DNA of 16,983 nt from Bacillota bacterium (GTDB taxonomy: Bacteria; Bacillota_A; Clostridia; Tissierellales; Peptoniphilaceae), in assembly GCA_023418535.1 (NCBI GenBank), contig JAEZZN010000143.1, forward strand, positions 1-16,983, given 5' to 3'. The notes beneath the pieces are model-generated. The model saw only the letters and a program-made list of their open reading frames with translations, was not told the DNA's origin and ran no database searches. Positions 1 through 7,125 of the stretch are shown one piece after another. Within the stretch, counting starts at the first letter, position 1. Every line of letters starts with the position of its first letter. The translations under genes and the position numbers were made by a program.

Positions 1-12
1 ATTATTGTTCAT
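1..12 (-). CDS. Start of a gene leaving the window (position fits phage portal protein)
   Basis: An ATG at 10-12 on the minus strand opens MNNN and runs off the left edge. A strong GGAGG (reverse complement of 20-24) lies 7 nt upstream, so this is a credible start. It follows the terL remnant in the same direction, and in siphophage late operons the portal gene usually follows terL. That identity is therefore a guess from position only, because just four residues are visible. The neighbouring terminase genes are broken, so the gene may be a relic too. Confidence 0.4.
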
Positions 13-169
13 ATCATAACCTCCACTAGCAAAATATAGCAATATTATAACATAGTTAAAGATAAATAATGAAACAATTAAAAGTTTTGGGTAGGTGAAG
101 GAATATCTCCTTAATGCATTATATAAATCTGAAATGAATGCCAAATTGAATGTCAATGATAGAAAATAT

Positions 170-882
170 TAGCTTATGTTAGACAAGACATTTCTGCCTT
201 CTCTCATATCATCATCAAAAATCATATCTTTTATCATCTATTGTAAGATTATCAACATCCACCAATCTGTTCTTAGGATTTCCATTCTATCTACTTGATA
301 GTCACTAATTCAAATTTTCTTGCAATAATTGGTGTACGTTTAGGGTCTATCACAATTAAATCTAAATCATTTAACCATCTTCCCTAAACTAGATTGAATT
401 TGGACTTTATTAGCTAATTTGACTTTCACACCATGATCTTTAAATTCATCTGTTGATTTAGGCTCGGCTGAATCTTCAACACTTGATAAGGTGTGGTACT
501 CTCTTTCAATCAATCGTTCAACAAGCTTTCTATTTGAAAGTTTAACCTCATAAATTTCATCCATGGCATATATCGTTCTACTAGGAATGCATGTAATTCT
601 CAATGGAGTCTTATAAATTTTGAATACCTGAGTTACACCTTGCTTATTGATTGCCCATTTCAATTGTTCAAATACTGATTGCTCTAAAGCATTGTCTACC
701 TTTCAGATACATACCTGATTAGTTTCAAATCGCATTATCAACTGAATAAGGATATGAGCTATATCTGATGATTTACCAGACCCTCGTCCACCTTTACAGA
801 CTATATGTAAGATGTCAGAGTTGAATATTGCTCGCCACACAGAGTGAAATGCTTTTTGGAGTAATTCTGATATTCTAACTTG
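170..882 (-). pseudogene. terL: Degenerate phage terminase large subunit (terL remnant)
   Basis: Reading leftward just after terS, the minus strand encodes a TerL N-terminus, VRISELLQKAFHSVW, followed by the ATPase Walker A motif GGRGSGKSS. A stop interrupts it after FETNQVCI, near 702. The frame then continues as VDNALEQSVFEQLKWAINKQG (to about 645) and YKTPLRIT, typical of the phage terminase_3 type. About 60 residues that do not look like TerL follow (MDEIYEVKLSNRKLVERLIE and on). After frame changes, C-terminal TerL signatures return: DLDLIVIDPKRTP (about 330-370) and NPKNRLVDVDN (about 245-280). Several stops, frameshifts and a large internal loss mean no functional packaging motor is made. 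Family recognition is from motifs; the origin of the middle segment is unknown. Confidence 0.8.
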
Positions 883-883
883 T

Positions 884-1259
884 CTAATCTAGATCACTCT
901 CAATATTGTCCACAAATTGATCATGAGACATCATTTCAACTTCTTGTCTGTTCACATAGGTTGAATCAATTTTGTTTAGAACATCGACAGCCTTAATTCT
1001 GTCATTAGGGGATACAGCTTCATTATCTGCTAACTTACTTAATAACTCTCTTCTTGCTTGTGCATCCAATATTTTAGCCTTGTTTATTTTTTTTAATTGT
1101 TGATCTAAATAAACTTTGACACTAACATTTTCTAACAATTTAACGGCCTGAGTTTTAGAATAATTTTCACTATATCCAGCCTTTAGTGCCGATTGGTAAA
1201 TGTTCCCACTGATGATGTACTCATCAGCAAATCGTCTCTGTCTCTCGTTAATTTTCCAT
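884..1259 (-). pseudogene. terS: Phage terminase small subunit, frameshifted at the start
   Basis: The readable frame gives KINERQRRFADEYIISGN followed by IYQSALKAGYSENYSKTQAVKLLEN, the classic N-terminal helix-turn-helix of phage TerS. It then continues to a stop at 884 (IESDLD). No ATG, GTG or TTG precedes the helix-turn-helix in this frame; a TGA at 1259-1261 closes it. An ATG at 1257-1259 sits one nucleotide out of frame, so a one-base insertion after the start codon (ATGG AAA instead of ATG AAA) explains the break. The rare codon ATT could be an alternative start but is unlikely. The 84-aa open frame from residue LLENV onward lacks the DNA-binding domain. It lies directly upstream of the terL remnant, in normal late-operon order. 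Confidence 0.75.
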
Positions 1260-1325
1260 CACCATCTTTCTTTATTTTTTAAAATCATATAAAATAGTTA
1301 TATTATTGTATTTAGGAGATTTTTT

Positions 1326-1748
1326 ATGGAAAAAGTTAAGCTGTTTTTTAGCAGAATATTAAAAAAATTATTTAGGTTTCTTATCATTTTTATTCCCATT
1401 TGTATTAATCAATTCATGTTAAACAAACTAGTTAAGGAAGGGATACCAGGTGTTATTAATAAACTTCAAACAACAATTATTATTGCGATAGTAAATTTAA
1501 TAGTTTCACTATCTCTTTCTTTTTCATCAATTATAAAAAATTTAATCAATTATTTTGTTGTTGATTATAATACTAATAAAATATCCAGTATAGCTATCTT
1601 TTACTTTATACAATTTGCTTTGGTTGCTACACTATTACTTTTAAATGTTTTAGGAAAAGATAACTTCTCATTGCTTCTTGACGTTTTAACTATGTTTGGA
1701 TTACTATTTACAATAATATTAGTTGTTAGAATAAATAGTAAACATTAA
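1326..1748 (+). CDS. Small membrane protein, about four TM helices, unknown function
   Basis: A 140-aa basic, very hydrophobic protein. It has an N-terminal Lys/Arg-rich stretch (MEKVKLFFSRILKKLFRF) and four likely membrane spans near residues 17-35, 48-75, 88-107 and 113-135. Two short polar linkers separate spans 1/2 and 2/3. The ATG at 1326 has TAGGAG 7-8 nt upstream, and the gene ends just before a strong terminator, so it is a monocistronic unit. It runs opposite to all the phage genes around it, as cargo (moron-type) genes in prophages often do. I recognise no family. A role as a phage-exclusion or lysogenic-conversion membrane protein is conceivable but unsupported. Confidence 0.65.
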   Translation: MEKVKLFFSRILKKLFRFLIIFIPICINQFMLNKLVKEGIPGVINKLQTTIIIAIVNLIVSLSLSFSSIIKNLINYFVVDYNTNKISSIAIFYFIQFALVATLLLLNVLGKDNFSLLLDVLTMFGLLFTIILVVRINSKH

Positions 1749-1776
1749 AAACTAATAATGTTAACTTTCAAATCTC

Positions 1777-1833
1777 AAAAAAGTACAAAAAAAAGGGAAT
1801 ATAAATGGCAAAAAATCTTTTTTGTACTTTTTT
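1777..1833 (+). terminator. Strong terminator with perfect 16-bp arms
   Basis: Arms at 1777-1792 (AAAAAAGTACAAAAAA) and 1818-1833 (TTTTTTGTACTTTTTT) are perfect inverted repeats around a ~25-nt loop and end in a T run. This fits termination of the plus-strand membrane-protein gene ending at 1748. The symmetry would also let it act on the minus strand. Confidence 0.7.
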
Positions 1834-1853
1834 CAAAACTGAAACACACAAAA

Positions 1854-1875
1854 AAGCACCTCTGATGAGATGCTT
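1854..1875 (-). terminator. Terminator of the secreted-protein gene
   Basis: AAGCACCTC, a TGAT loop and GAGATGCTT form a 9-bp stem with one G-U type pair. An A run at 1848-1855 becomes a U tract on the minus strand. It lies ~70 bp beyond the stop codon at 1942 and is a good factor-independent terminator for that gene. Confidence 0.65.
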
Positions 1876-1880
1876 TGCGA

Positions 1881-1896
1881 CCGACATTGATGTCGG
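1881..1896. repeat. Perfect small palindrome
   Basis: CCGACATTGATGTCGG is a near-continuous 7-bp inverted repeat with a 2-nt centre, between the terminator at 1854-1875 and the stop codon of the secreted-protein gene. There is no T tract on either side, so it is not obviously a terminator itself. It may be a stabilising 3' stem or a protein site. Confidence 0.4.
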
Positions 1897-1941
1897 TACC
1901 AAAAATTATTAATACATTGTAAGGGGTTAGAATGTATTATT

Positions 1942-2805
1942 TTATTTTCTAATTATTTCATAAGCGGTAATACTTGGAATACCATCTTCATACACATCCA
2001 AATCAGTCATTCCCTTAAACTCAATGATTTCACCAAGTTCAAGTGTTCCATCTATTATCTTTGGACTGAAGTTGATACGATATTTTTCATTTTCGTTTGC
2101 AGTTACAATGTAATATTTAAAAGCTGTATCATCCTTAAATTCAACAACACGACCTTTAACCTTTATTCTTTTTCCTGTATTTTTCTGATAATTCTGCAAT
2201 AATTCTTGATAAGGGATTTCCTTATACTCTGGCTTAATCACTGGAACATTTCCGTTTACGAATAGTGAATAGGTATCACTATGAGTGTAATGTTCATAAG
2301 ATAGTTTGGTATAACCTTCGCCTGTTTCCTTATTTATTACTTCAAAATTATCATTAGAAAAATCAGTTGAAAAATAATCACTTACTAACTTTTCATTTTC
2401 ATTAGATAAAGACCCATGAATTGCAATTATAGAATCCTTGATTAAATCTTTAAATTTATCATTGAACTGAAGAGCATTGGCATTTAACATAATTGTTGCT
2501 TTTGCATCTTTAGATACTAGTTCACCAATATTATCGTATAAATAAATTTCGTACTTTTCAAAATCTTTAATTTGCAATTTATATTGAAGTCCAGCAAAAG
2601 CATTCGTTTGCTCAAGTACCTCAATTTCGTAGCCTAGTTTATTCATATTATTCAAGTAATTATTGATATATAATGAATCTACATACTCCGTCTCCGCCTT
2701 AAAATTCTCATCAAAAGCACTCTGTAGTTCTTCCGCACTAACAGATTTAATCAATAATATAGCCAAAATCACACCCAGTAATACTTTAAACTTTTTCTTG
2801 CACAT
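1942..2805 (-). CDS. Secreted protein with signal peptide and possible OB-like C-terminus
   Basis: A 287-aa protein. Residues 1-25 form a Sec signal peptide: basic MCKKKFK, a hydrophobic core LLGVILAILLIKS, then VSA before EE, an AxA-like signal peptidase I site. There is no lipobox cysteine at the cleavage point. The mature protein is acidic and has no further membrane span. The last ~80 residues (GKRIKVKGRVVEF, a variable stretch, then GEIIEFKGMTDLDVYEDGIP) have the beta-rich pattern of an OB fold of the tRNA-anti-like type. The start ATG has GGGGG 5-6 nt upstream. It is the last gene of a minus-strand group after the 43-aa membrane protein and has its own terminator. Prophages of Bacilli often carry secreted or anchored superinfection-exclusion proteins in such a position; assigning that role here is inference. 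Confidence 0.65.
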   Translation of the reverse strand: MCKKKFKVLLGVILAILLIKSVSAEELQSAFDENFKAETEYVDSLYINNYLNNMNKLGYEIEVLEQTNAFAGLQYKLQIKDFEKYEIYLYDNIGELVSKDAKATIMLNANALQFNDKFKDLIKDSIIAIHGSLSNENEKLVSDYFSTDFSNDNFEVINKETGEGYTKLSYEHYTHSDTYSLFVNGNVPVIKPEYKEIPYQELLQNYQKNTGKRIKVKGRVVEFKDDTAFKYYIVTANENEKYRINFSPKIIDGTLELGEIIEFKGMTDLDVYEDGIPSITAYEIIRK

Positions 2806-2856
2806 ATTTAACCCCCTTAATATTTCTTTAATTAAATATTAAAGGATTCAACGTGT

Positions 2857-2988
2857 TTAATCAAGCTTTTCTAATTTTTCTTTTTGTTCTTCCATATATT
2901 TTCGAATTTCGGAAATCCGATATAACTGCACACCCATAGACCCAACGATAGCGCCTAATGCCAATCCAAGTCCGTAGTACATTAACAT
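2857..2988 (-). CDS. 43-aa single-span membrane protein
   Basis: A short reading frame starting at ATG 2986-2988 with GGGGGAA 5-6 nt upstream and ending at TAA 2857-2859. Its first half (MLMYYGLGLALGAIVGSMGV) is a single hydrophobic span. The second half is a charged helix rich in Glu and Lys (YMEEQKEKLEKLD). This architecture, a short span plus cytoplasmic coil, fits a small phage membrane protein. The start overlaps the last codons of the upstream frame (stop at 2982-2984), which implies translational coupling. The strong RBS, coupling and coherent topology support it as real despite its size. No family recognised. Confidence 0.6.
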   Translation of the reverse strand: MLMYYGLGLALGAIVGSMGVQLYRISEIRKYMEEQKEKLEKLD

Positions 2989-3987
2989 ATCGAATTCCCC
3001 CATTTCATATTAATCTTGTTCACTTTTAGCCATTGTAGAAACTGATGCAATTCACTTGTCTCGTCCATCACATCATACTTAGCCTTACCGAACAGTTTCA
3101 ACACATATCGCTTCAACCATTCCTCATCAAATATCAAATTGCCATTGATATTAACCATTCTATCACTCTCATAATCATTAAACAGCAACAAATGATGTGC
3201 ATCTTTCCAATCTCGAGTCCACCAGTATTTCTTACCCTCATGTAAGATGTATGCCTTTCGGTTCTTCTTCTCTTTTAGCATACGCTTGCTTGATGCACTA
3301 TTCTTGGCTATGTGTAAATAATAAAGCTTATCTTCAAAATTCACAACCAAGTCAGCACCAAACTTCAAATCAAGATACTCACTTGAGCGCACTTTGACTC
3401 CGTTTAATGATTTGAAAAACACTTGAACCTGTGCCTCAATCAAGTAACTAGAATACCCTCTAGCCAAACGAGATTCCACAGAACGCTTTAATGCTTCATT
3501 AAACTCGAATACATGAAGTTCTCAACGAGTAGATATACTTTTTGCCCTCGGCAAAGAACTCTTTCGCTCTCTCAACTCCACATTTAACATATTTAGTTTG
3601 TGTCGTAATTCGAACTAGTTCCTTAACTAAATCATCAAACAAATAGGCTATATTCCCATAGTTATTCAACTGCTCAAAATGTATGTCGAATTCAGCTAGG
3701 TATTCTTTAGTTTGATATTTTTCATCATCAATGGTGGCATTCCTGTTTAGCTGAATGACCTGATTCACCTCTGTGAACTTTTCAAAACGAGTAATCTCAT
3801 CTCTGCAATCTTGAATGGTTCTGGATCTTTTTCCTTTAAATTTCATGACTAGAACTATTTCAGTCTCAAATTCATGCAAAATAGTAGGTATTTCAGACCT
3901 GTTTAACAGTTCTTTATTACCTACTACTTCTTTTTCGTCCGGCATTTCATTAATGAAATCGGACAAGTTACTACTGATATTTCGCAT
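2982..3987 (-). pseudogene. ~330-aa phage/island protein split by a frameshift, possible nuclease-like C-terminal half
   Basis: Two frames abut. The first runs from ATG 3987 (AGGAAAGG about 11 nt upstream, preferred over a GTG at 3999) to a stop at 3499, ending KKYIYSLRTSCIRV. The second is open from just after a TGA near 3525, reading ELHVFEFNEALKRSVESRLA and on to 2982, yet its first start-like codon is a GTG at 3479 with no RBS. Removing one base near 3520 (GAGAACTTC to GAGACTTC) would join KKYIYSLR to LHVFEFNEALK. The simplest reading is one gene with a single-base insertion. The C-terminal half has DLKFGADLVVNFEDKLYYLH followed by IAKN, spaced like a degenerate PD-(D/E)xK core. That resemblance is weak. 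The N-terminal half (helical, EFETEIVLVMKFKGKRSRT) is unrecognised. A sequencing error is also possible. Confidence 0.5.
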
Positions 3988-4041
3988 TGAAATCAACACC
4001 TTTCCTATTGTTTTTTAGGAGGGTAGTTTTGACCCTTTTTG

Positions 4042-4072
4042 AGCGAGTTTGGAAGTGGTTCGTTCCCTCGCT
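4042..4072 (+). terminator. Hairpin with T tract near the segment C/B junction
   Basis: AGCGAG (4042-4047) pairs with CTCGCT (4067-4072). Inside it GGAA (4051-4054) pairs with TTCC (4063-4066). TTTCATTTTTTT follows on the plus strand. No plus-strand gene ends immediately before it. It may once have terminated leftward-displaced chromosomal or phage transcription at the old junction. Confidence 0.45.
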
Positions 4073-4123
4073 TTCATTTTTTTGTATGAAAAGGTTGATA
4101 AATCAATGTTTTTATGAAAATAA

Positions 4124-4138
4124 AAAATGGAGATGAGG
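4124..4138 (-). repeat. Degenerate ssrA-end attachment repeat (segment C/B junction)
   Basis: AAAATGGAGATGAGG is identical over 15 bp to the core of the repeats at 8179-8203 and 16889-16913. On the minus strand it reads CCTCATCTCCATTTT, the tmRNA 3' end with its encoded CCA. Flanking bases differ (A for G on the left, G for A on the right), so it is older or lies at the edge of the crossover region. Confidence 0.65.
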
Positions 4139-4221
4139 GGTTTCCATACTTTGCTTGTTATAGCAAGCTTTAAACGTTGATATAACAGCATTCTTTAATG
4201 ATTTCAAACGTCATTAAAAAC

Positions 4222-4244
4222 AAAGTTACGTGATATCTTACGTG
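4222..4244 (+). repeat. 23-bp direct repeat, left copy
   Basis: AAAGTTACGTGATATCTTAC followed by GTG is identical to 8066-8088. The core ACGT-GATATC-TT-ACGT is nearly palindromic. It lies 83 bp inside the left attachment repeat of segment B. Confidence 0.75.
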
Positions 4245-4335
4245 TTTTAGTCTAAAAACATCATTTTAACTAATGAATTTACCAAGTAAAAACAGTAAAA
4301 AGTCCCCCGACTAAGTAAAGGAAAAATTGAATGTG

Positions 4336-5529
4336 TTAATTTTCTTTAATTTCAAAAGTTAATAATGAATACTCTTTCTTTTCTGAGCGGTCAAATAATC
4401 TTATATTATTAGTTACACTCAGTTCCACAACTCCTACAGAAGGTACAGTAAAAATTCTATCCTGGTAATCGAGAACATCCCCTTCTATAAGATTATCATC
4501 AGTAGTAACAAACTTAAATTTTCCATTATTCGAATTATAAGAGAATAAAGTACCTTCAAATTTTGAAACTAAACTCTCAACTTTAATAGTGCTGTATAGT
4601 TCGTTTACCAATTTTTTTGATTGACTTGATGATAAGTGATTACTATACTGTTTTATTTCTAAACCTCCAATAGGTAAACCTGAAGTAACTTTTATCCCTA
4701 TTTCATTTTCAGCTAAATCTTTCAAAATTGTCAAGAACTTATTAATAGCCTTAGGACTGAATTCATTAAGAGCTTCAAGTTTTGAATCCTTATCTTGCAT
4801 GTATGCAATTCTTAGCATAGAATCTACTTTTTCTAAACTTTTCCCAACTAAATCATCATTTAATAAATTTGCTATTATCTCTGATTCTAATCTTACTCCA
4901 AAAGATGCGGCGAATGTTCCAACAACATTTAATGCGGTTTCTTTTTTTATTCTATGCGGTATTTTTGATTTCACATCCGCAGTATTATCTAAAGATAAGG
5001 AATTAACTAATGACTGGAAATTTGTTAAAGTTTGTCCCAATATATGTGCGCCTATCTCATTCTCGTGACTATCTTGGGGTTCTAATGAAATATCTACAAC
5101 ATATTTATTATTACTCGTCACCCTATCTTGTAGGATTACCAAGCCACTCTCAATATGAGAATTTACAGAAATTTCTCTCGAATTTTCTGTAATAAAATAA
5201 TCCGCGTCTGGTAAAAAATCTAAAGGAATATCTTCAAAATTTCCAACAGAATAATTAATACAATCCCCAGTATCTTCCAGGACATATGTGTACGAATTAT
5301 TTTTAAAAAGCTCCAGGAGAGAGAGTTCTCCAGTTTCAAAATGACGTAAATCCCTAGCCAAAACTGGTACTGTTATCCAAATGTCAGCGTAAGAATTTGT
5401 ATCAGCCCATGTAGCTACATAAAGAAACCCTTTAGTATCATAAAAACTATAAATTATTGGTTGATCATAGTACTCATAAATTGATTTTATCTTATAAAAC
5501 TCATAAGGCGTATATTTTAATTGTTGCAT
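4336..5529 (-). CDS. DUF6575-like protein, 397 aa, function unknown
   Basis: I place the start at ATG 5527-5529 (MQQLKYTPYEFYKIKSIYEY), which has AAAGGGGGG about 5 nt upstream. The GTG six codons earlier lies over that RBS. The first ~100 residues (KSIYEYYDQPIIYSFYDTKG, YVATWAD, WITVPVLARDLRHFETG, LSLLELFKNN) match the pattern I recall for the DUF6575 N-terminal domain. That is a family name only, with no known reaction. The middle is helical (DKDSKLEALNEFSPKAINKF) and the last ~100 residues are beta-rich (FEGTLFSYNSNNGKFKFVTT). There is no signal peptide or membrane span, so it is probably cytoplasmic. It follows the 144-aa gene by 25 bp on the same strand, so the two are likely co-transcribed and act together. 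The family call is from memory and should be treated as moderate. Confidence 0.65.
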   Translation of the reverse strand: MQQLKYTPYEFYKIKSIYEYYDQPIIYSFYDTKGFLYVATWADTNSYADIWITVPVLARDLRHFETGELSLLELFKNNSYTYVLEDTGDCINYSVGNFEDIPLDFLPDADYFITENSREISVNSHIESGLVILQDRVTSNNKYVVDISLEPQDSHENEIGAHILGQTLTNFQSLVNSLSLDNTADVKSKIPHRIKKETALNVVGTFAASFGVRLESEIIANLLNDDLVGKSLEKVDSMLRIAYMQDKDSKLEALNEFSPKAINKFLTILKDLAENEIGIKVTSGLPIGGLEIKQYSNHLSSSQSKKLVNELYSTIKVESLVSKFEGTLFSYNSNNGKFKFVTTDDNLIEGDVLDYQDRIFTVPSVGVVELSVTNNIRLFDRSEKKEYSLLTFEIKEN

Positions 5530-5554
5530 ATGATCCCCCCTTTTCACAGTTTTT

Positions 5555-5989
5555 TTAATACTCTTTTATTATAATACTACTTTTTATATTTGATTCTATT
5601 GTTCCTGAACGAACCCACCACGTATGATGTTTACAACTATTAACAGAAGGGGTACAAAGAATTAACCCATCATTTTCATTTAAATTTACTCTTGAAAGAT
5701 ATCTAAAATTTTTCTTAGTAGCTTTTGCCCCTTTGATAACATTTTTTCTAAATGATTCTGCATCATTTTCACTAACAAAACTAGATAAACCGCTCCCCTG
5801 ACATAACATTTCGGGATTGTTTTTGTGTTTTGCTCTAAACCTATCTTTCGAAGTATATGCTACAAAATCGTCTTTACTTATCGTTTCATTTTGGGTAAAT
5901 CTAAAAATATCTCCGTTCGTAGCAACCGCTGAAAGGGGCGGACAGCTATAACCGCCGCCGGGAAAATACTCTTCATTCAACCACGTCAA
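5555..5989 (-). CDS. 144-aa protein of unknown function, partner of the DUF6575-like protein
   Basis: I prefer the TTG at 5987-5989 as start, because AGGAG (reverse complement of 5998-6002) lies 8 nt upstream. A GTG at 5996-5998 overlaps that RBS. Notable segments are an early Gly/Cys patch (FPGGGYSCPP), a central SGLSSFVSENDAESFRKN, and near the end SVNSCKHHTWWVRSGTIES. The layout 'G(L/V)S-x-F ... DA ... short beta ... HHTWW' recalls a broad group of small uncharacterised bacterial proteins, some with an ADP-ribosyltransferase-like look; this is recollection, not proof. Three cysteines are present (residues about 16, 63 and 112). It is the first gene of a two-gene unit with the 397-aa protein. 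An effector-plus-regulator or toxin-antitoxin relationship is possible. Confidence 0.6.
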   Translation of the reverse strand: MTWLNEEYFPGGGYSCPPLSAVATNGDIFRFTQNETISKDDFVAYTSKDRFRAKHKNNPEMLCQGSGLSSFVSENDAESFRKNVIKGAKATKKNFRYLSRVNLNENDGLILCTPSVNSCKHHTWWVRSGTIESNIKSSIIIKEY

Positions 5990-6112
5990 ACCGAACACTC
6001 CTATCTACACATAAATTAAATTAAGTATACAATAGAAAAAAGTCTAATGTAAGTACTATTTCATGAAAATTTAAAGAATTTAATATTTTACCTATTGGCG
6101 AAAGTTCGCACT

Positions 6113-6367
6113 TTAAAATATATATTCATTCCATTTATCTTCATCAATCTGTGGAATAGCTTTGTTAGCGTCCAATGCTGCGTTCATAGTTATGGTAAAT
6201 TTTTCTAACCAATCTGCACTACAAGGACCGTGTAAAGGTACTGGGTAATCTAGGATTCTTTCAAGGCTATTCTCTCCAAATCTTGCAAGGTATTGAGCCT
6301 CAACCTCTTTAAAGCGTGTAAGTGCACTTGTACCGTCTTTATGGAATTTATCTAAATATTCCACCAT
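6113..6367 (-). CDS. 84-aa small protein, unrecognised
   Basis: ATG at 6365-6367 with AGGTG about 7 nt upstream. The protein is acidic and mostly helical (YLDKFHKDGTSALTRFKEVE), with a Pro/Gly-containing middle (PVPLHGPCSADWLEKF) and a C-terminus ending DEDKWNEYIF. No signal peptide or span. About 120 bp of non-coding sequence separates it from the 144-aa gene and ~55 bp from the gene before it. It could be an immunity-type protein belonging to the truncated gene upstream, but only position suggests that. Confidence 0.5.
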   Translation of the reverse strand: MVEYLDKFHKDGTSALTRFKEVEAQYLARFGENSLERILDYPVPLHGPCSADWLEKFTITMNAALDANKAIPQIDEDKWNEYIF

Positions 6368-6421
6368 TAATTATCACCTACTTATAAAATAACTACTTCC
6401 CTCTATTTGCCCCTACATAAA

Positions 6422-6766
6422 TTAAGAATTTCTCGGACCGTACTTACTTATTGCCTTTATCTCATCTAGATATTCATCAATTACCATAAACATTTCAAGT
6501 AATGAATTACATTCTGTATTTTTTACACTAGAATATCCATTTTTTATATTCCAAAGATTCACATGGAAATAATATATAGCTGGAGGTCCATCAAATGTTA
6601 TCTCTATGTCAAAATCTTCAATGTTTTTAGCCTGAATAAATATCTCATCAGTTTTTTCACTCTTAACGATATAATTTTCTTTAATCATTGCAACGGCCGC
6701 TTCCCATAATCTTTTAAAATGCTTTTTATCAAGATTTCTTGCTTGATCTAGATTTTTCTTAGTCAT
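6422..6766 (-). CDS. 114-aa small protein, unrecognised (immunity-like fold pattern)
   Basis: ATG at 6764-6766 is preferred, with a GGG-containing RBS about 7 nt upstream. A GTG three codons earlier overlaps it. The N-terminal half is helical and basic (KNLDQARNLDKKHFKRLWEA). A beta section follows (DFDIEITFDGPPAIYYFHVN) and then an acidic C-terminal helix (LLEMFMVIDEYLDEIKAISK). This small alpha/beta acidic composition is common among immunity proteins of polymorphic toxins but is not diagnostic. It is co-directional with its neighbours. Confidence 0.5.
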   Translation of the reverse strand: MTKKNLDQARNLDKKHFKRLWEAAVAMIKENYIVKSEKTDEIFIQAKNIEDFDIEITFDGPPAIYYFHVNLWNIKNGYSSVKNTECNSLLEMFMVIDEYLDEIKAISKYGPRNS

Positions 6767-6801
6767 TTTATACACCCATTCTTTCTAAAATTTCTATACG
6801 A

Positions 6802-7050
6802 TTAATCATGATTCGGAAGATTCTTCACTGTAGTTGAGGTTAAGGAGAAAGGTCTGCACATCGCTTTACCTTCTAAAGCTAAACGGTTATTTTCTATCCA
6901 TTCAGCTATCTCTTTATCTGATAAACCTGCGTCTTTGGCTCTTGAGAGAAACTCCTCGCTAGCGATGTCACCTATACTCATTTTAATTGCAGTCTCTTGT
7001 TGATCCTCATAAATTACGTTTAGTAATGCTTCTGATTCCTCCAAATACAT
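6802..7050 (-). CDS. 82-aa small protein, unrecognised
   Basis: ATG at 7048-7050; GAGGGAG lies immediately upstream with short spacing, and a GTG one codon earlier is an alternative. The sequence is acidic in the first half (MYLEESEALLNVIYEDQQET). It has a helix-turn-helix-like helical middle (FLSRAKDAGLSDKEIAEWIE), though too short and isolated to claim DNA binding. The tail is polar (CRPFSLTSTTVKNLPNHD). It lies just beyond the terminator at 7102-7115, so it needs its own promoter; a TATAAT at 7087-7092 on the minus strand is a candidate -10, with no clear -35. Confidence 0.45.
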   Translation of the reverse strand: MYLEESEALLNVIYEDQQETAIKMSIGDIASEEFLSRAKDAGLSDKEIAEWIENNRLALEGKAMCRPFSLTSTTVKNLPNHD

Positions 7051-7101
7051 CACTCCCTCATATTAGTATTGCATCTCTATACGCATATTATAAACTAAAA
7101 A

Positions 7102-7115
7102 CCCCACAAAGGGGG
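7102..7115 (-). terminator. Terminator behind the truncated gene
   Basis: On the minus strand CCCC-TTTGT-GGGG is followed by TTTTTAG, directly after the TAA at 7126-7128. It is short but GC-rich, with a proper U tract. Confidence 0.65.
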
Positions 7116-7125
7116 CAAATTATTT

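Larger units (their letters stand above)
4019..4335. other. Gene-free junction region between segments C and B
   Basis: About 317 bp without a convincing gene. In order it contains: a weak GGGT...ACCC hairpin (4021-4034); the hairpin at 4042-4072; the 15-bp ssrA-end repeat (4124-4138); a small GCTTG/CAAGC stem (about 4153-4168); an AATGA/TCATT stem (about 4197-4215); the 23-bp repeat (4222-4244); and a weak minus-strand stem AGTC-GGGG-GACT with a short T run (about 4301-4313), which could end the 397-aa gene. The density of short inverted and direct repeats around an attachment-like core resembles integrase and directionality-factor binding regions. That interpretation is inference. Confidence 0.5.

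Noticed and set aside
884..1138. 84-aa ORF as a complete small gene
   Set aside because: It is the C-terminal part of a terminase small subunit whose helix-turn-helix is encoded directly upstream in the same frame; the internal TTG start has no RBS.
3045..4018. Plus-strand open frames at 3045-3245, 3197-3397 and 3815-4018
   Set aside because: They are antisense to the better-supported minus-strand frames, have poor or no RBS and low-complexity translations.
4139..4335. CRISPR-like or iteron-like array among the short repeats near 4140-4245
   Set aside because: Repeats are dissimilar short inverted stems plus one 23-mer; there are no regularly spaced copies.
4799..5192. Plus-strand open frames inside the DUF6575-like gene
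   Set aside because: Opposite-strand shadows of a coherent 397-aa protein; no RBS or domain signal.
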